This document shows, in pieces, positions 49,101 to 58,374 of a DNA stretch of 64,000 nt. The DNA is taken from the NCBI RefSeq assembly GCF_008831285.2, contig NC_045138.2, positions 10,242,571-10,306,570 on the forward strand, read 5' to 3'. The stretch's first letter is position 1, and every line of letters starts with the position of its first letter. Made by a program: the position numbers and the translations under genes. The stretch comes from Nymphaea colorata. Its lineage: Eukaryota > Streptophyta > Magnoliopsida > Nymphaeales > Nymphaeaceae. The notes under the pieces are model-generated. The model saw only the letters and a list, made by a program, of their open reading frames with translations. It was not told the DNA's origin and did no database searches.

Positions 49101-52100
49101 CTTCCCCATAGTGCTGAGTGAAACCACGCGCCACAAGACGTGCTTTATGTCGAACAATGCTACCATCTGGCTTATACTTCAGTTTGTAAACCCATTTGGA
49201 GCCCACAACATTCTTATCATCTGGACGAGGGATAAGTCTGACACTCATGCAAGGCTTTCATTTCTTCATTCATAGCTTCAACCCAACATTTTTCCTTACT
49301 CGCATGTTGATAGGATTTAGGTTCCACCTTTTTGCTCACTTCTGTCATAAACAACTGAAAATCTAAAGAAAAGTTGTTATAACTCACCCATCGATCAATG
49401 AGATGTCGCACACGTTGTGATTGACGTGGGACTGCAGTAGGAGCTGATCGCCTAGAGTACACCAGCCCTAAGAACCGACTATGTATAGGTGGATCACTGT
49501 GAGAAGATGGGGGCATGTTGTCCAAGGCACTACTCACAAGTGTATCGGGCTCATTAACACCTTGCTCTTTATGCTCAGTCAAACGTTCTGTCCCTTGTTT
49601 TAAGATTTCAGCATGTAGCCAAGTGTCATAAACCTCATTTTTATCCTTGAGTGTCATACAAGTAGCCTTGTTCTTGTAACCTGCTTTCATAAAAAACAAC
49701 ATGCCGTGAAATATGAACACACCCAGTTTTAGGATTGTAGCATCTATAACCCTTGTAATTTTCTGCATACCCTATAAATCTGCACAAAATAGCACGATCT
49801 TGAAACTTGTTTCGTAGAGAAACATCAACATGCACATAGCAAACACATCCAAAAACACGCAATTCCTCATAGTGTGGCTGCTTTTGATGTAATAGAAAAT
49901 ATGGTGATTTTCCATCAAGCAAAGCTAATGGCAGTCGATTTATAACATGGACAGCCGTATGAAAAGCCTCGGTCCACAATGTCATGGGTAAGTCTGTGTC
50001 ATGCATCATGCTGAGGGCGCTTTCAACAATATGTCTATGTTTCCTTTCAACAATTCCGTTTTGCTGAGGAGTATGCGGGCATGAAATTTGTCTAGTGATC
50101 CCCTTATCTAGTAAGTACTCAGTAAATTCATTAGAAATAAATTCACCACCACCATCACATTGAAAATGCACAATATTACTGGAGTATTTATTCCGAACCA
50201 AGGCATGAAATTGAGTGAACAAGCGGAAAACTTCTGATTTGTGTTTCATGAAATGGATCCAAGTATATCGGGAATATGAATCAATAAAAATGACATAGTA
50301 TCTACTCCCAGAAGAAGAAGGAATTGGAGCAGGCCCCCAAACATCAGAATATATGGTGTCAAAAACCTTTGAAGCTCTTTTATTGATTAATTGAAAAGGA
50401 AGGGCATGGCTCTTACAGATATGACAACTTGAGCACATGCTGGACTCACTAACTGAACTTAAACTGGACTTATCTAAGAGTCCGTCTGCAACAAGACTTC
50501 GAACAAAAGACTGACTACAATGAGCTAACCGACCATGCCAAATGGATGGCTTATTATACTCTGCGACATTGACTTCACTATGACTAGGAAAACATGAATC
50601 TGAAGGGTGAGGTATTGACAGCTGTGGAGCTTCTTCAAGGACATACATATTTCCTTTGCGAGTGCCCTCAGCGAATGTCTTCTTGGTTCGAGCATCCTTG
50701 ACATAAACAGAAGATGGTGTGAATTCAACAGAGGAGTGAGTATCATCAATAAGTTTAGACACTGAGATGATACTTTTCTTGACATTTGGAACAACAAGGA
50801 CATTCTTTAACGGAATGGAAGAATAGCCCATAGATATTTGTGCATTTCCAATGTGCGATATTGTGTGATGGGAACCATCTCCTGTGACAACTGAGCCTTG
50901 ATCTAAATAGGGGAAAACACTAGAGAGATTACCTGTGTCACCAGTAACATGGGCTGCTGCTTCAGAGTCCACATACCACTCTCCTTGCTCGTTTTGTTTC
51001 AAGTGGAGCTTAGATAGGGTTGTCATGCGAAGTTGCTGCACGTCTGCTGAAACATTTGATGTCTGATTTGAGCCAGATGATGACGAAGCTGACCTTGCTG
51101 CTGCCCTGTTCTCACGCCTAACCTGATTATTTTTGTTCTGAGGGTTGTGCCAACATTCTGATTTTACATGCCCCCTTTTGTTGCAATAGAAACAAGTTGG
51201 AACCCTTCTAGATGTGGCAGAGGTAGTATTCATGCCTGATGGTGTTGGGAGAATCCCTTTTCCCATTCCTGCCTGAGAAGTCCAAGGACGAGTGCGATTC
51301 CCTTGCAGTGCATGTGTCATTGTGATCAGTACATTGTGGCTATTAGAAGGAATCAAATTCTGTCGCTGAACACGACTAGCTTCATGTTGAAAAAGCTTGG
51401 CCTTCAGATCTTCAAAAGATGGGAGAACAGGTAGGACTTCCAAGGCTGTGCAGAAAATATCAAATTCTGTTCCCAGTCCACTCAAGGCTTGTTGGACTTT
51501 GTCCTTGTCGCTGACAGGATGTCCAATTGCAGCAAGCTGATCGCTAACACTCTTGATTTCATTCAAGTATTCCAAAACTGTACGCGTCCCACGCTTGATG
51601 TCCTGAAATTGCCTTCTTAATTGTAGAAAAAGTGCTTCCGAGACTTGAGAATATGTTGTGGCAAGGGTAGACCACAACTCTAGGGCAGTTAAATCATCAT
51701 CAATACCTATCAATACCTCCTCTGACAAGGTAGAAGTGATATAAGCAACAAGGGACTGGTCGTGAGCCAGCCAAACTTCATATTCGGGATTGTTCTCAGT
51801 AAGAGTTTCATATTCAAAACTAATTTCACCTTTATCTCCCACGACTGTCTTCTTTACTTCACGGTCAATATACTTTGGAGGTGCTGGAGTAGTCCCATCG
51901 ATGTGCCCATACAGTCTATGACTTTTAATAAATGGGACAATTTGACGTTTCCAAGTCAAATAATTGCTATGGTTCAGTTTTTGAGAGATGAGTTGGGAGA
52001 GGAGACTGGAGGATAGAAGAGAAGGGGTCGGCTGATCCATGACTGATTAGAGAAGATTAGGGCAGGCGATTTGAAGTTTTGGGCAGAATTTAAAGGCAAC

Positions 52101-52637
52101 GACAGAAATTAGGGCAAATTGTCGCAACCGAAATTAGGGCAAATCGTGGGATTTAGGGCAGAAACAGAACTTAGGCAGAAATTAGGGCAAAACGTGGGAT
52201 TTAGGGCAGATTAGGGCAAATCGTGGGATTTAGGGCAGAAACAGAACTTAGGAATAATCACGGCAGAAATTAGGGCAGATTATATCAAACGGAAATCACT
52301 CACCGGAGGACGATCCTGGCTCTGATACCATGTAAGAATCTTCTTAAAATACCATGAGACCACGTCTCTCCGTCTGATAATAAGGGGGATGGAGAATAGA
52401 GAATAGAAGGGAAGCAATGAAGGAGAGAATGCCATCGGCCAATGCAGCCGCACGATGCTTGATCTCTATATTAAAACATGACCTAATCAGGTTACAACAA
52501 AAGGAATAAAACATGAAGTAATTACAAGAGATACCACCGCCTAATATGTTTAGGCGTGAAAAAAGAAAGAAAGTGGATCGGGTCTGAACAGACCCGATCC
52601 AATATACATACAGACTTAACAGTTAGTGGGTATGCAT

Positions 52638-52670
<33 letters not shown>

Positions 52671-55600
52671 CTAACTAAACATCATTTATTTTGTGAATTG
52701 GGTGTATCAACTGATGTATAAATCGTGGCCATGTGTTAGGGGCCGGGTCTTGAGTCGCGTGTCAGGCCCATTAGATTGACGGAACACGTATAAATAAGGG
52801 TTGGGCAGTTGTAATTAGGGTATTGTAGAAATTAGTGGGTGTTCCTTTGGGAGGAGAAACCATAATCTGGAGATTAGGGCTCAGTGTGCTTATGGAGTTT
52901 GAGGGTTTTCTCTTGTAAGGGCTCATCAAGCTTAGCGGTGGCTAACAATGGTATCAGAGCCAAAGAAAGGGGAGCGGATGACCTGGTGTGACACTTTGAC
53001 GGCCATAGACGTCCTCCAATGCGCAAAAGAATCGATGGAGGCATTGGACCAATATCTGCAGACGGTGGAGCGACATCGCTGGGAAAAGGACGGAAGAATT
53101 CCGGCTGTTCTCAGCGAGTAGCAATCCCTCACGGTGATGATGCGAGAGCTTCTACGACAAGGTAAGAACTCAAACTCACCGAGTCTAGAGAGGGCTGATA
53201 CAAAGAGCTATCAACTGGCGGGGGGATAGCATGGACCGCCTCCATTGGGAAGAGTAGAGAAAACGCTGTCCTCAATAGGCAAAGACGTTGGAAGATCGAC
53301 TGGTTGGGAGGCCGCGAAGATGCCAAACAACGTGAATAAGATGTGGGAGGCTATGATAGCAGAATACAGGCAGATGCGTCTAATGCTTGAAGAGCTTCTT
53401 GGTAAGAAACTGATCGAGGTCGCTCTGTCAAGAGAGGAAGTTCACGCACAAGCAACAATTGATTCAGAAAATTCAAATAGTGAACGAGAAGAAGAAGATG
53501 TTCAAGGCGATGGGTCAAAACCTGTGTTCGTGGGGGATGCTAGAAGACAACGTCATGCAGTTAGGGATGATGAAGACATTGCTTTCCCACTCCAAATCCT
53601 ACCACAGAGGATGATCGGTCATGTCGTCGAGCACCAAGGCAGAGACAACAAAGCTAAAGGAGCTCTTATAGTTGAATCAATGAGCCAACGAGAGGATGGC
53701 ATCACCCATAGGACTGCGCACTTCGAGTTTGGCACTGGGGGAAAGAAGTACGAAGAGAATGAGTTAGAAAGGGAGATGCCCTCGCATATTTCAGTTAGGC
53801 AGCAAGAGAAGCCCCCTTGGAATCAAGACGTGGCAGTAACAACAGAGGATATGGAAGGGTCGGCCATTGAGTTCGATGATCAGAAGGTGTCACCCCTGCT
53901 GAAGGAAGTACATGGACAGGACACAAATAAAGGCAACCACAATAAAACGGGAAAAGGCTACCTACCATTGCAGTCTGTGTATGGGAGAGATGCTTTGGGC
54001 GACTGTGGAATTTGGCCACTGATTAATATTCTGAGATTAGGTCTTCTGGGATGGAAGCTGGAGGAGCCAAAGACGGGTTCCATCGTGTGCAAGACCATTG
54101 ATGATGATGAAGGAGGTAGAAGTATCCTTTCAGTATGGAAGAGAACGACTCTAGAAATCGAAATGGAGGAAGCAGCCAGTGAGAAACGGGAAGAAGAGAC
54201 GAAGTTGACTGCAATTTGGACGTTGGGTGTTTGGCTTGCCGTAGAACTGGTAGGGTCGCTTGTCACTATGACTGCTCTAAAACCTGCCCTGGCCTCTTTA
54301 TCTAACTTCTTCCATAGTAAAGGTTATACGGTTGTCCTTGCCACGGCGTCCTTGAGGTACCTCGAAGGGAGATGGAAGCTATAGATGGCTCACTGAGGAG
54401 CAATCCAAGCCATTAAACTCATATTGGGACCATCGATGTTATCATTCTATCCAACACCGTATATGTTGGTCGAAGCTCCAGTTGGCACAGGGGAATTCTC
54501 GGCAGAAAGTGGTAATGATGAGCATTACCTCACCAGGTGGCTAGAGAAGTTCAGTGCTGCGGCAGGTAAGGACACTTGTCACAACCAATTGGTAAAAGTG
54601 GATGACTCGTGGGATATATGTTTTGTCCTATTTTGTCGATCCACATATGTAGCACTTCATGATTGTTACATGAAGGAAATAGCAAAAGGGAGGCCATTTT
54701 TTTTATCATAGATTTTGACGAGGTTAGGTGGACATTTCTTCAATCGCTAGAAGTTTCTACAACGAAGCTACCTGAGCACTTCAAGAAGGAAGAACTCATG
54801 CCCTTGCTTGATTTTCATGTGAAAAGGTTACTAGGTGCCAGATTAAAGGAGATGGAGCCTACTATTTGCTTGCAAACATCTAAGGAGGCAACTGCCTTGG
54901 AAGTTATAGGAATAATGAAGCAACGTGCAGGGAATTTTTTGTTTCAACTTTCACTTCTTACAACAGACAAGAAGTTGTATGACGGATGGAGAAATTCTTT
55001 GTGCTGACTACCACCACGTCGAGCTACTCCCAACAATATTGGAGGCCATTGAAGGGGTCACAAGGAGAAGGGATCTTTGGTCGCTTACACCAAGGCGGGG
55101 CAAGTTTAGCTACGGAAGTTCCAAGCCTCTAGTGGTCATTAATGACTTCAACTTGAAACTCAAGAAAAAAGAGGGGACATCCCAGGGCCACACAAAAGTT
55201 AGGAGAGAGGCCATAAGCCAAACAAAAGGGAGTTTGACGCAGACAGTGATTGCCTTTCATGCTCATACCTTGAGGGCAAGGTGTGCTTCAAAGAGGGGAG
55301 TATTGTTAGGGACCGGGTCCTGGGTCGTGGGTCAGGCCCATTAGACTGACCCAGGAACAAGTATAAATAAGGGTTGGGCAGCTGTAATTAGGTTATTGCA
55401 GAAATTAGTGGGTGTTCCTCTGGGAGGAGAAACCCTAATCTAGAGATTAGGGCTGAGTGGAGTTTGGGGGTTTTCTCTTGTAAGGGCTCATCAAGGTTAG
55501 CGGTGGCTAACACCATGACGTATTGATGTAGAAAAAAAAAAAAAAAAAAAGATATTTGAAAGGCACTATTGGACTCTTGTATAAAACCAGTTGGTTGGAT

Positions 55601-56979
55601 AAAGGCCCATATGCACATTTGACGGGATTTTCATGAAAGAAGGCTAGTCCCAGATGACAATGTCTTTATTGGAGCTGATTTAGTATCTTGGAGTAGCAGA
55701 CAATAAAAAATCATTGTTAGATCTAGCACTAAAACAAAATGAAGATGTTGACTACTACCAGCAGATGTCACATGGATCAGACATTTGTTGACTGAATTGA
55801 GTGAGTCTATTTGGAGATTTTTTTTTTTTCCATTTCATCCATCAACATGAAACAAAATATATTGAGATTGGTCAACATTTCATCAGTCAAAATTTGAAAA
55901 AAGATTGAATTTCTTCTTGCTGAAAATCAGGTAACTGGCTTTCACAAAAGACTTGATCAAATATTGGCTTTGTTTTTTGGCACAAGCCCATGCACAAGTC
56001 AAGGGAAGCGGTTGAGGCTTCTCAAAACTAAATCTGAATCCCTGAGACGTGCATTCTTTTGTCTGACGTATTTACCATTATCTTGTATATTATTGTATTT
56101 CTTCTTTATGTAGCATGGTATTGTTATTCTTTCAATGCACTGAAGCAACAGTACCCACACGTTGGGATTCGTGACGATTGTGTGCCTCCTTTGTCTTCTC
56201 TCTTGGTCATGGTGATTGATTCCAGTGGTATTTCTCAGGAATTGAACATCTGTGGTGTGATGGCTGTTTTTTTCTAAAGATATTATATTTTTTTCTTCAC
56301 ACGATATCTTGGCTGTTCTTCGTGACGGGAGAAAGCATACTAAAATTTTGTAAGATTTTCTGGGAATCTGCTAGTTAACAAGTAGGTAGTAGTATTCTAA
56401 TTATTGGTCGTGATCAGGGATAATAATTTTTGTGTTGTCTCAATCATAACATAATTTCATAGAAAAAGTGGAGTTATTTTTGTCATGAATATACCTTGAC
56501 GTTTATCTTGATGGATGGTAGTCATCTTGCCTTTTTTTCCTCAATAACATGAAAGTTTTGCGTGGCTATTTGCATGTTTTATTTTCTTTCGACTTGGTCG
56601 GTTAGAGTGTTAAGAACTACCGTGGTGTAATGTATTCTCCCCTTCTGACGGTCATCCTAATCCTATCACTGCACATGAACCATTTGTGTTCCTTCAGGTC
56701 AAACGCTTCAAGAAGATGTTACAAAAGGCTGGTATCAGTAAGTGTAGCGTATATCCACTTGCATCAGATTCGATTGAACGCCTTATGCCTGTTTATTCAT
56801 CTGGTACGCACATATTTTGGTCTTTCTTATTCTCTGAAGCCGACTTCTCGATCTCATTTCTATATTTCTATCTGCCAACAGCATTAGAAAAATTGAAAGA
56901 GTTAGCAGATTCAGAAGAAAACAAGCGAGCTTCATGGCGTCCAGCCAAAACCAGGGACACAGTCAAAGTGGGAAAGTAG
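30920..56979 (+). CDS. RH1: DEAD-box ATP-dependent RNA helicase 1 (nine exons, 519 aa)
   Basis: Exons: 30920-31062, 33962-34196, 37033-37287, 37552-37697, 37771-37954, 38094-38281, 38387-38591, 56698-56803 and 56882-56979 (TAG). All introns are GT-AG and the phases join to an open 520-codon frame. Motifs: Q-motif FPIQ; motif I SPTGSGKT (about 86-93); Ia PTRDLALQ; Ib TPGR; motif II DETD (214-217); III SAT (280-282); [31 protein letters not shown] (430-440). The Q-motif, [19 protein letters not shown] stretch, DETD box and C-terminus with [12 protein letters not shown] place it with plant RH1, related to yeast Dbp6/DDX51 proteins of ribosomal RNA processing; that role is by homology. It is probably nuclear or nucleolar. 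The length is close to the Arabidopsis protein as I recall it (about 520 aa). Intron 7 is 18,106 bp. No stop or shift was seen, so the gene looks functional. Confidence 0.92.
31064..31099 (+). repeat. (CT)n microsatellite at the RH1 intron 1 donor
   Basis: A run of CT repeats begins inside the 5' splice site itself (GTCTCTCT). Length change here could alter donor strength; that effect is inferred. Confidence 0.85.
31809..32123. mobile_element. hAT-like MITE in RH1 intron 1
   Basis: Begins CTAAGTCACATGGGTAC and ends GTACCCATGTGTCTTAG (inverted repeat with one mismatch). Flanks GTCCTAAG (31801-31808) and GCCCTAAG (32124-32131) match 7 of 8. Subterminal words such as ACCCATGTCGGTACACGGGT recur. 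A (TA)n run lies near 32017-32036. Confidence 0.85.
32124..33961 (+). other. Rest of RH1 intron 1
   Basis: No recognised element or gene. Short frames on both strands (for example 33395-33652) overlap and are not supported by motifs. Confidence 0.3.
33962..34196 (+). CDS. RH1: RH1 exon 2 (Q motif, motifs I and Ia)
   Basis: Completes the split Arg codon and encodes 78 residues: [20 protein letters not shown], the Walker A motif SPTGSGKT, and [11 protein letters not shown] binding depends on the Lys-Thr of GKT, which is present. Confidence 0.92.
35074..35959. mobile_element. Non-autonomous hAT element in RH1 intron 2, 886 bp
   Basis: Begins CTTAGTTGTTAAGGCA and ends TGCCTTGACAACTAAG, with TCTGCTCC on both sides (35066-35073 and 35960-35967), a perfect 8-bp duplication. 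Both ends carry GCCTAGGCG-type words (35102-35200 and about 35915-35945). No transposase; the interior is AT-rich. Confidence 0.93.
36276..36790 (+). repeat. Diverged tandem duplication in RH1 intron 2
   Basis: Segments at about 36276-36505 and 36550-36790 share GCAGCCAARA-TATC, TTTAAGG-(C/T)TGTGCATAATTT, GAGAAGATGA-type and GTGAGGTTGTA(AT)TTTGTTTTT blocks, offset by roughly 275-280 bp. The two copies are clearly diverged. Confidence 0.65.
37033..38591 (+). CDS. RH1: RH1 exons 3 to 7 (motifs Ib to VI)
   Basis: Exons 37033-37287, 37552-37697, 37771-37954, 38094-38281 and 38387-38591 with introns of 264, 73, 139 and 105 bp. They carry [60 protein letters not shown] and [11 protein letters not shown]. 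Motif II is DETD, which is normal for this subfamily and not a mutation. Confidence 0.92.
38592..41231 (+). other. 5' part of RH1 intron 7, unassigned
   Basis: About 2.6 kb before the first copia. AT-rich, with short frames only and no clear terminal repeats. It is probably original intron sequence. Confidence 0.4.
41232..41464 (+). repeat. 5' LTR of the 41-kb copia
   Basis: 233 bp; has GTGAATGATATTCTAAG before the GA tract, which the 3' copy lacks in part. Confidence 0.88.
42057..42961 (+). pseudogene. Copia gag remnant
   Basis: Frames give [67 protein letters not shown], then from 42543 [13 protein letters not shown] and a CCHC-like [19 protein letters not shown]. Two stops and a shift break it. 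Confidence 0.8.
42962..46167 (+). pseudogene. Copia pol remnant
   Basis: Protease [13 protein letters not shown] (catalytic DSGA intact) at about 43020; GAG-pre-integrase [16 protein letters not shown]; integrase with [30 protein letters not shown] (43406-44002); [22 protein letters not shown] (44475-44963), [12 protein letters not shown] (44982-45194) and VYVDDMIVT (45231-45452); RNase H end [10 protein letters not shown] (45853-46167). Stops at about 44963 and 45194 and a shift before the RNase H part disable it. Confidence 0.85.
46247..46472 (+). repeat. 3' LTR of the 41-kb copia
   Basis: 226 bp, preceded by the polypurine tract; see the element entry. Confidence 0.88.
46780..47484 (+). 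pseudogene. Decayed copia RT, first segment of a split element
   Basis: Broken frame [57 protein letters not shown] (degraded YVDD) and YHDLIRYGS. The frame leads directly to the insertion point of the young copia, and the sequence resumes at 52622. LTRs of this older element were not found. Confidence 0.75.
47485..47775 (-). repeat. 3' LTR of the young copia
   Basis: 291 bp; differs from the other LTR at one C/T near 47500 and at two adjacent-codon sites in the GTCGTCGG/GCCATCGG word. Confidence 0.95.
47770..52040 (-). pseudogene. Copia gag-pol of the young element, two frameshifts
   Basis: Start ATG is at 52040. Piece 1 (52040-49641, 799 aa): UBN2-type gag, CCHC knuckle [14 protein letters not shown] (about 283-296), protease site DSEA at about 358 in place of DSGA, GAG-pre-integrase WHGRLAH, integrase with [19 protein letters not shown] and [14 protein letters not shown]. 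Piece 2 (49768-49217) is the integrase tail in another frame. Piece 3 (49248-47770, 492 aa): [47 protein letters not shown] and RNase [20 protein letters not shown] ending [13 protein letters not shown] and a ty1 tail. The shifts and the protease change suggest it cannot move by itself. Confidence 0.92.
52122..52275 (-). repeat. Short-unit repeat array in the young copia leader
   Basis: Words GGGATTTAGGGCAGAAACAG and AAATTAGGGCAAATCGT alternate several times between the gag start and the PBS. It is an internal minisatellite of the 5' untranslated leader. Confidence 0.75.
52331..52621 (-). repeat. 5' LTR of the young copia
   Basis: 291 bp; followed by GTTAG, the duplicated target. Contains a palindromic GGATCGGGTCTGAACAGACC word near its upstream edge, also present in the other LTR. 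Confidence 0.95.
52622..52734 (+). pseudogene. Decayed copia, second segment
   Basis: Short continuation of the copia RT/RNase H linker between the two insertions, with a long poly-T run (about 52645-52669). It ends with CCATG at 52730-52734, the target duplicated by the next element. Confidence 0.6.
52735..52947 (+). repeat. 5' LTR of LARD-like element 2
   Basis: 213 bp; TATA-like GTATAAATAAGGG at about 52788-52800 and conserved CTTTGGGAGGAGAAACC block. Has GTGTGCTTAT not present in the 3' copy. Confidence 0.9.
53245..54384 (+). CDS. 379-aa unknown protein encoded by LARD-like element 2
   Basis: I do not recognise this protein. It starts at an ATG 296 bp after the PBS and is open for 1,140 bp. 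The N-terminal third is charged and helical-looking ([20 protein letters not shown], then an Asp/Glu-rich stretch with [12 protein letters not shown]), the middle is hydrophilic, and near the C-terminus there is one hydrophobic segment ([20 protein letters not shown]) followed by a short tail. No zinc knuckle or enzyme motif is visible. It is preceded by a broken short frame from ATG 52977 ([20 protein letters not shown]) that resembles coiled-coil starts of Ty3 gags. The role could be gag-like or none; an intact frame in an element with ~200-bp LTRs could also be chance. Confidence 0.4.
   Translation: MGRVEKTLSSIGKDVGRSTGWEAAKMPNNVNKMWEAMIAEYRQMRLMLEELLGKKLIEVALSREEVHAQATIDSENSNSEREEEDVQGDGSKPVFVGDARRQRHAVRDDEDIAFPLQILPQRMIGHVVEHQGRDNKAKGALIVESMSQREDGITHRTAHFEFGTGGKKYEENELEREMPSHISVRQQEKPPWNQDVAVTTEDMEGSAIEFDDQKVSPLLKEVHGQDTNKGNHNKTGKGYLPLQSVYGRDALGDCGIWPLINILRLGLLGWKLEEPKTGSIVCKTIDDDEGGRSILSVWKRTTLEIEMEEAASEKREEETKLTAIWTLGVWLAVELVGSLVTMTALKPALASLSNFFHSKGYTVVLATASLRYLEGRWKL
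54385..55303 (+). other. 3' internal part of LARD-like element 2
   Basis: Short frames 54424-54711, 54663-55007 and 54925-55344 overlap and continue the same coding-like composition, suggesting one longer ancestral frame with two or three breaks. No known domain. Confidence 0.35.
55304..55512 (+). repeat. 3' LTR of LARD-like element 2
   Basis: 209 bp, followed by CCATG. Differs from the 5' copy by a few percent, including ACCCAGGAAC in place of ACGGAACAC. Confidence 0.9.
55513..55930 (+). pseudogene. Decayed copia, third segment (RNase H)
   Basis: After the duplicated CCATG and a poly-A run, the frame gives [35 protein letters not shown] and [17 protein letters not shown], which are copia RNase H blocks. 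With 46780-47484 and 52622-52734 it makes one old copia split by two later insertions. Confidence 0.75.
55931..56697 (+). other. 3' end of RH1 intron 7, unassigned
   Basis: No recognised element. It ends in TGTGTTCCTTCAG, a good 3' splice site for exon 8. Confidence 0.4.
56698..56979 (+). CDS. RH1: RH1 exons 8 and 9 (C-terminus)
   Basis: Exon 8 (56698-56803) encodes [16 protein letters not shown] and a stretch to PVYSS; exon 9 (56882-56979) encodes [19 protein letters not shown] and a short basic tail to TAG. The frame fits exactly onto exon 7, 18 kb upstream (DE|VKRF). This join across the retroelement stack is the strongest evidence that the gene is one unit. Confidence 0.88.
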   Translation, partial: VKRFKKMLQKAGISKCSVYPLASDSIERLMPVYSSGTHIFWSFLFSEADFSISFLYFYLPTALEKLKELADSEENKRASWRPAKTRDTVKVGK

Positions 56980-58374
56980 CTGCCTACTTTCACTAGCTCG
57001 GCTTTCTCATCGTTTCAGTTTGAGCATCAACCCTGCCATTTCAGGATTGGAGAGAGGCGCTCCTATAAACAGGCTCACAGCAGAGATCAACGGGCACAGA
57101 AAGATCACGTTCTCTGTTCAATGCCCAATTAATATTTTATGCATTTTTAATTCAGTATAAGCTAATTCATGTCGTAATTTGGAAAGCTTCTGTATTCAAG
57201 TAACCTCCAGCCGTTCATATGTTGTTAACTTTTTTGTTTTTTCACATTTAGATGTAGTCTAAGTCCTGGTTACAGTTAGTGTATTGGTGATGATGCTATG
57301 TGGGTGTGGCGAAGGTAGGATGATGGAAAGAGAGAGAGAGAGAGAGAGTGAAAGTGCTGTGCACGATTGAAAGTCTTCCGAGAACAAATAAAACTAAACA
57401 TAGGAAAAAGTAAGAAAATAGATGATAAAGAATGTGGGGGACCCTGGTCGTCTGTGTATTTCTGCGCCATCTTCGAGTGATGGTGGGGCGGGTGGTTGGA
57501 ATGGGCGCTCTGATTGGGGGTTCGGTTCGGCGCCGTTGGAAAGCTCTTGTGGGGGGTGTAATCGTTTGGGAGTCCACTTTTCTGATTAGGACTCCACTTT
57601 TCTTATTTTTCTACTTCTAAGTTCAGACTCTTTAACAATTCTACAAGAAATGGGTTTCAAGGGTTATAGCTCTTCTGTTTTCTTAAGTTAAAAGGATCTC
57701 TTTATTGTTTTATTTAAAAGAAAGAACATTACTATAATTTCCAATCGGAAATTGAAGGGAGTTAGGCTGCGGACCTTTTTATTGCAAAAAAAAGAATAGA
57801 AAAAAAGAGTACAAGGATATCACTATCATTTCTGTTCTCATAACATGTAAGCAACTTCTATACAATTTTTTTTCTAAAGCAAAAGTCGACATTAACAGTT
57901 GGCGGTTATTAGTGCATCTGAGACGTATATGAAAAATATTAGAAACTTGTGTCGCATGCTCGAGATTATGTGGGAACTGATCCTCTACGCAAAAAAAAAT
58001 CGTCTTAACATAATAAGGCGCAGAACGGCGGGACACCTAAAGACGGGTCCCGCGCGAGAGTGGACACCGGCGGCCGCGCCTTCACGTGCGGCCCGCAAAT
58101 TCATTTATTATTGTTACTACTACTTTCTCGAGCGAGGTTTCGGCGCGGTGGGTCCCGCACGCGAACATGGCACGTTGTTGCGTCAAATCAAAAATAATGT
58201 CGATACTTTGAGAAACGACAACTTAAAAATTATTACATATATATTTCGGAAGGGAGCCTTGGCCCCCTCCAAATTCATGCACCAACTCTGCTTTTCTATC
58301 TTTCCAGATCCTGTTCTTTATACACATTTTAAGCTTGCACAAGCTGTGTTAGCAATAAAGGTTCACGGACAATT
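56980..58374 (+). other. RH1 3' UTR and unassigned flank
   Basis: The first few hundred bases are probably RH1 3' UTR; an AATAAA occurs at about 57386. A (GA)n run lies at 57331-57349. A GC-rich patch at 58020-58165 repeats GGGTCCCGC-type words, perhaps a transposon end. The 171-aa frame 57899-58414 has no recognised domain. Confidence 0.35.

Larger units (their letters stand above)
47485..52621 (-). mobile_element. Young Ty1/copia retrotransposon, 5,137 bp, perfect TSD
   Basis: Identical-length 291-bp LTRs (47485-47775 and 52331-52621) differ at only three positions by my reading. GTTAG flanks both sides (47480-47484 and 52622-52626). On the minus strand a PBS (ATGGTATCAGAGCC, about 52317-52330) follows the 5' LTR at 52331-52621, and a PPT (CAACTTGAGGGGGGC) precedes the 3' LTR. 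Gag-pol is complete in order but has two frameshifts. It lies opposite to RH1, inside a decayed copia. Confidence 0.95.
52735..55512 (+). mobile_element. Complete LARD-like non-autonomous LTR retrotransposon, 2,778 bp
   Basis: LTRs 52735-52947 (213 bp) and 55304-55512 (209 bp) begin TGTTAGGG and end GGCTAACA. The perfect duplication CCATG lies at 52730-52734 and 55513-55517. PBS TGGTATCAGAGCC begins at 52949 and a purine tract (AAAGAGGGGAG) ends just before the 3' LTR. There is no protease, RT, RNase H or integrase. A 379-aa frame occupies the centre. The LTR ends, PBS and PPT match the element at 3041, so both belong to one family that must borrow enzymes from an autonomous partner. Confidence 0.93.

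Noticed and set aside
57296-57577. Minus-strand 93-aa frame with a possible membrane segment
   Set aside because: It includes the GA microsatellite and has no recognised domain or splice-supported partner exon.
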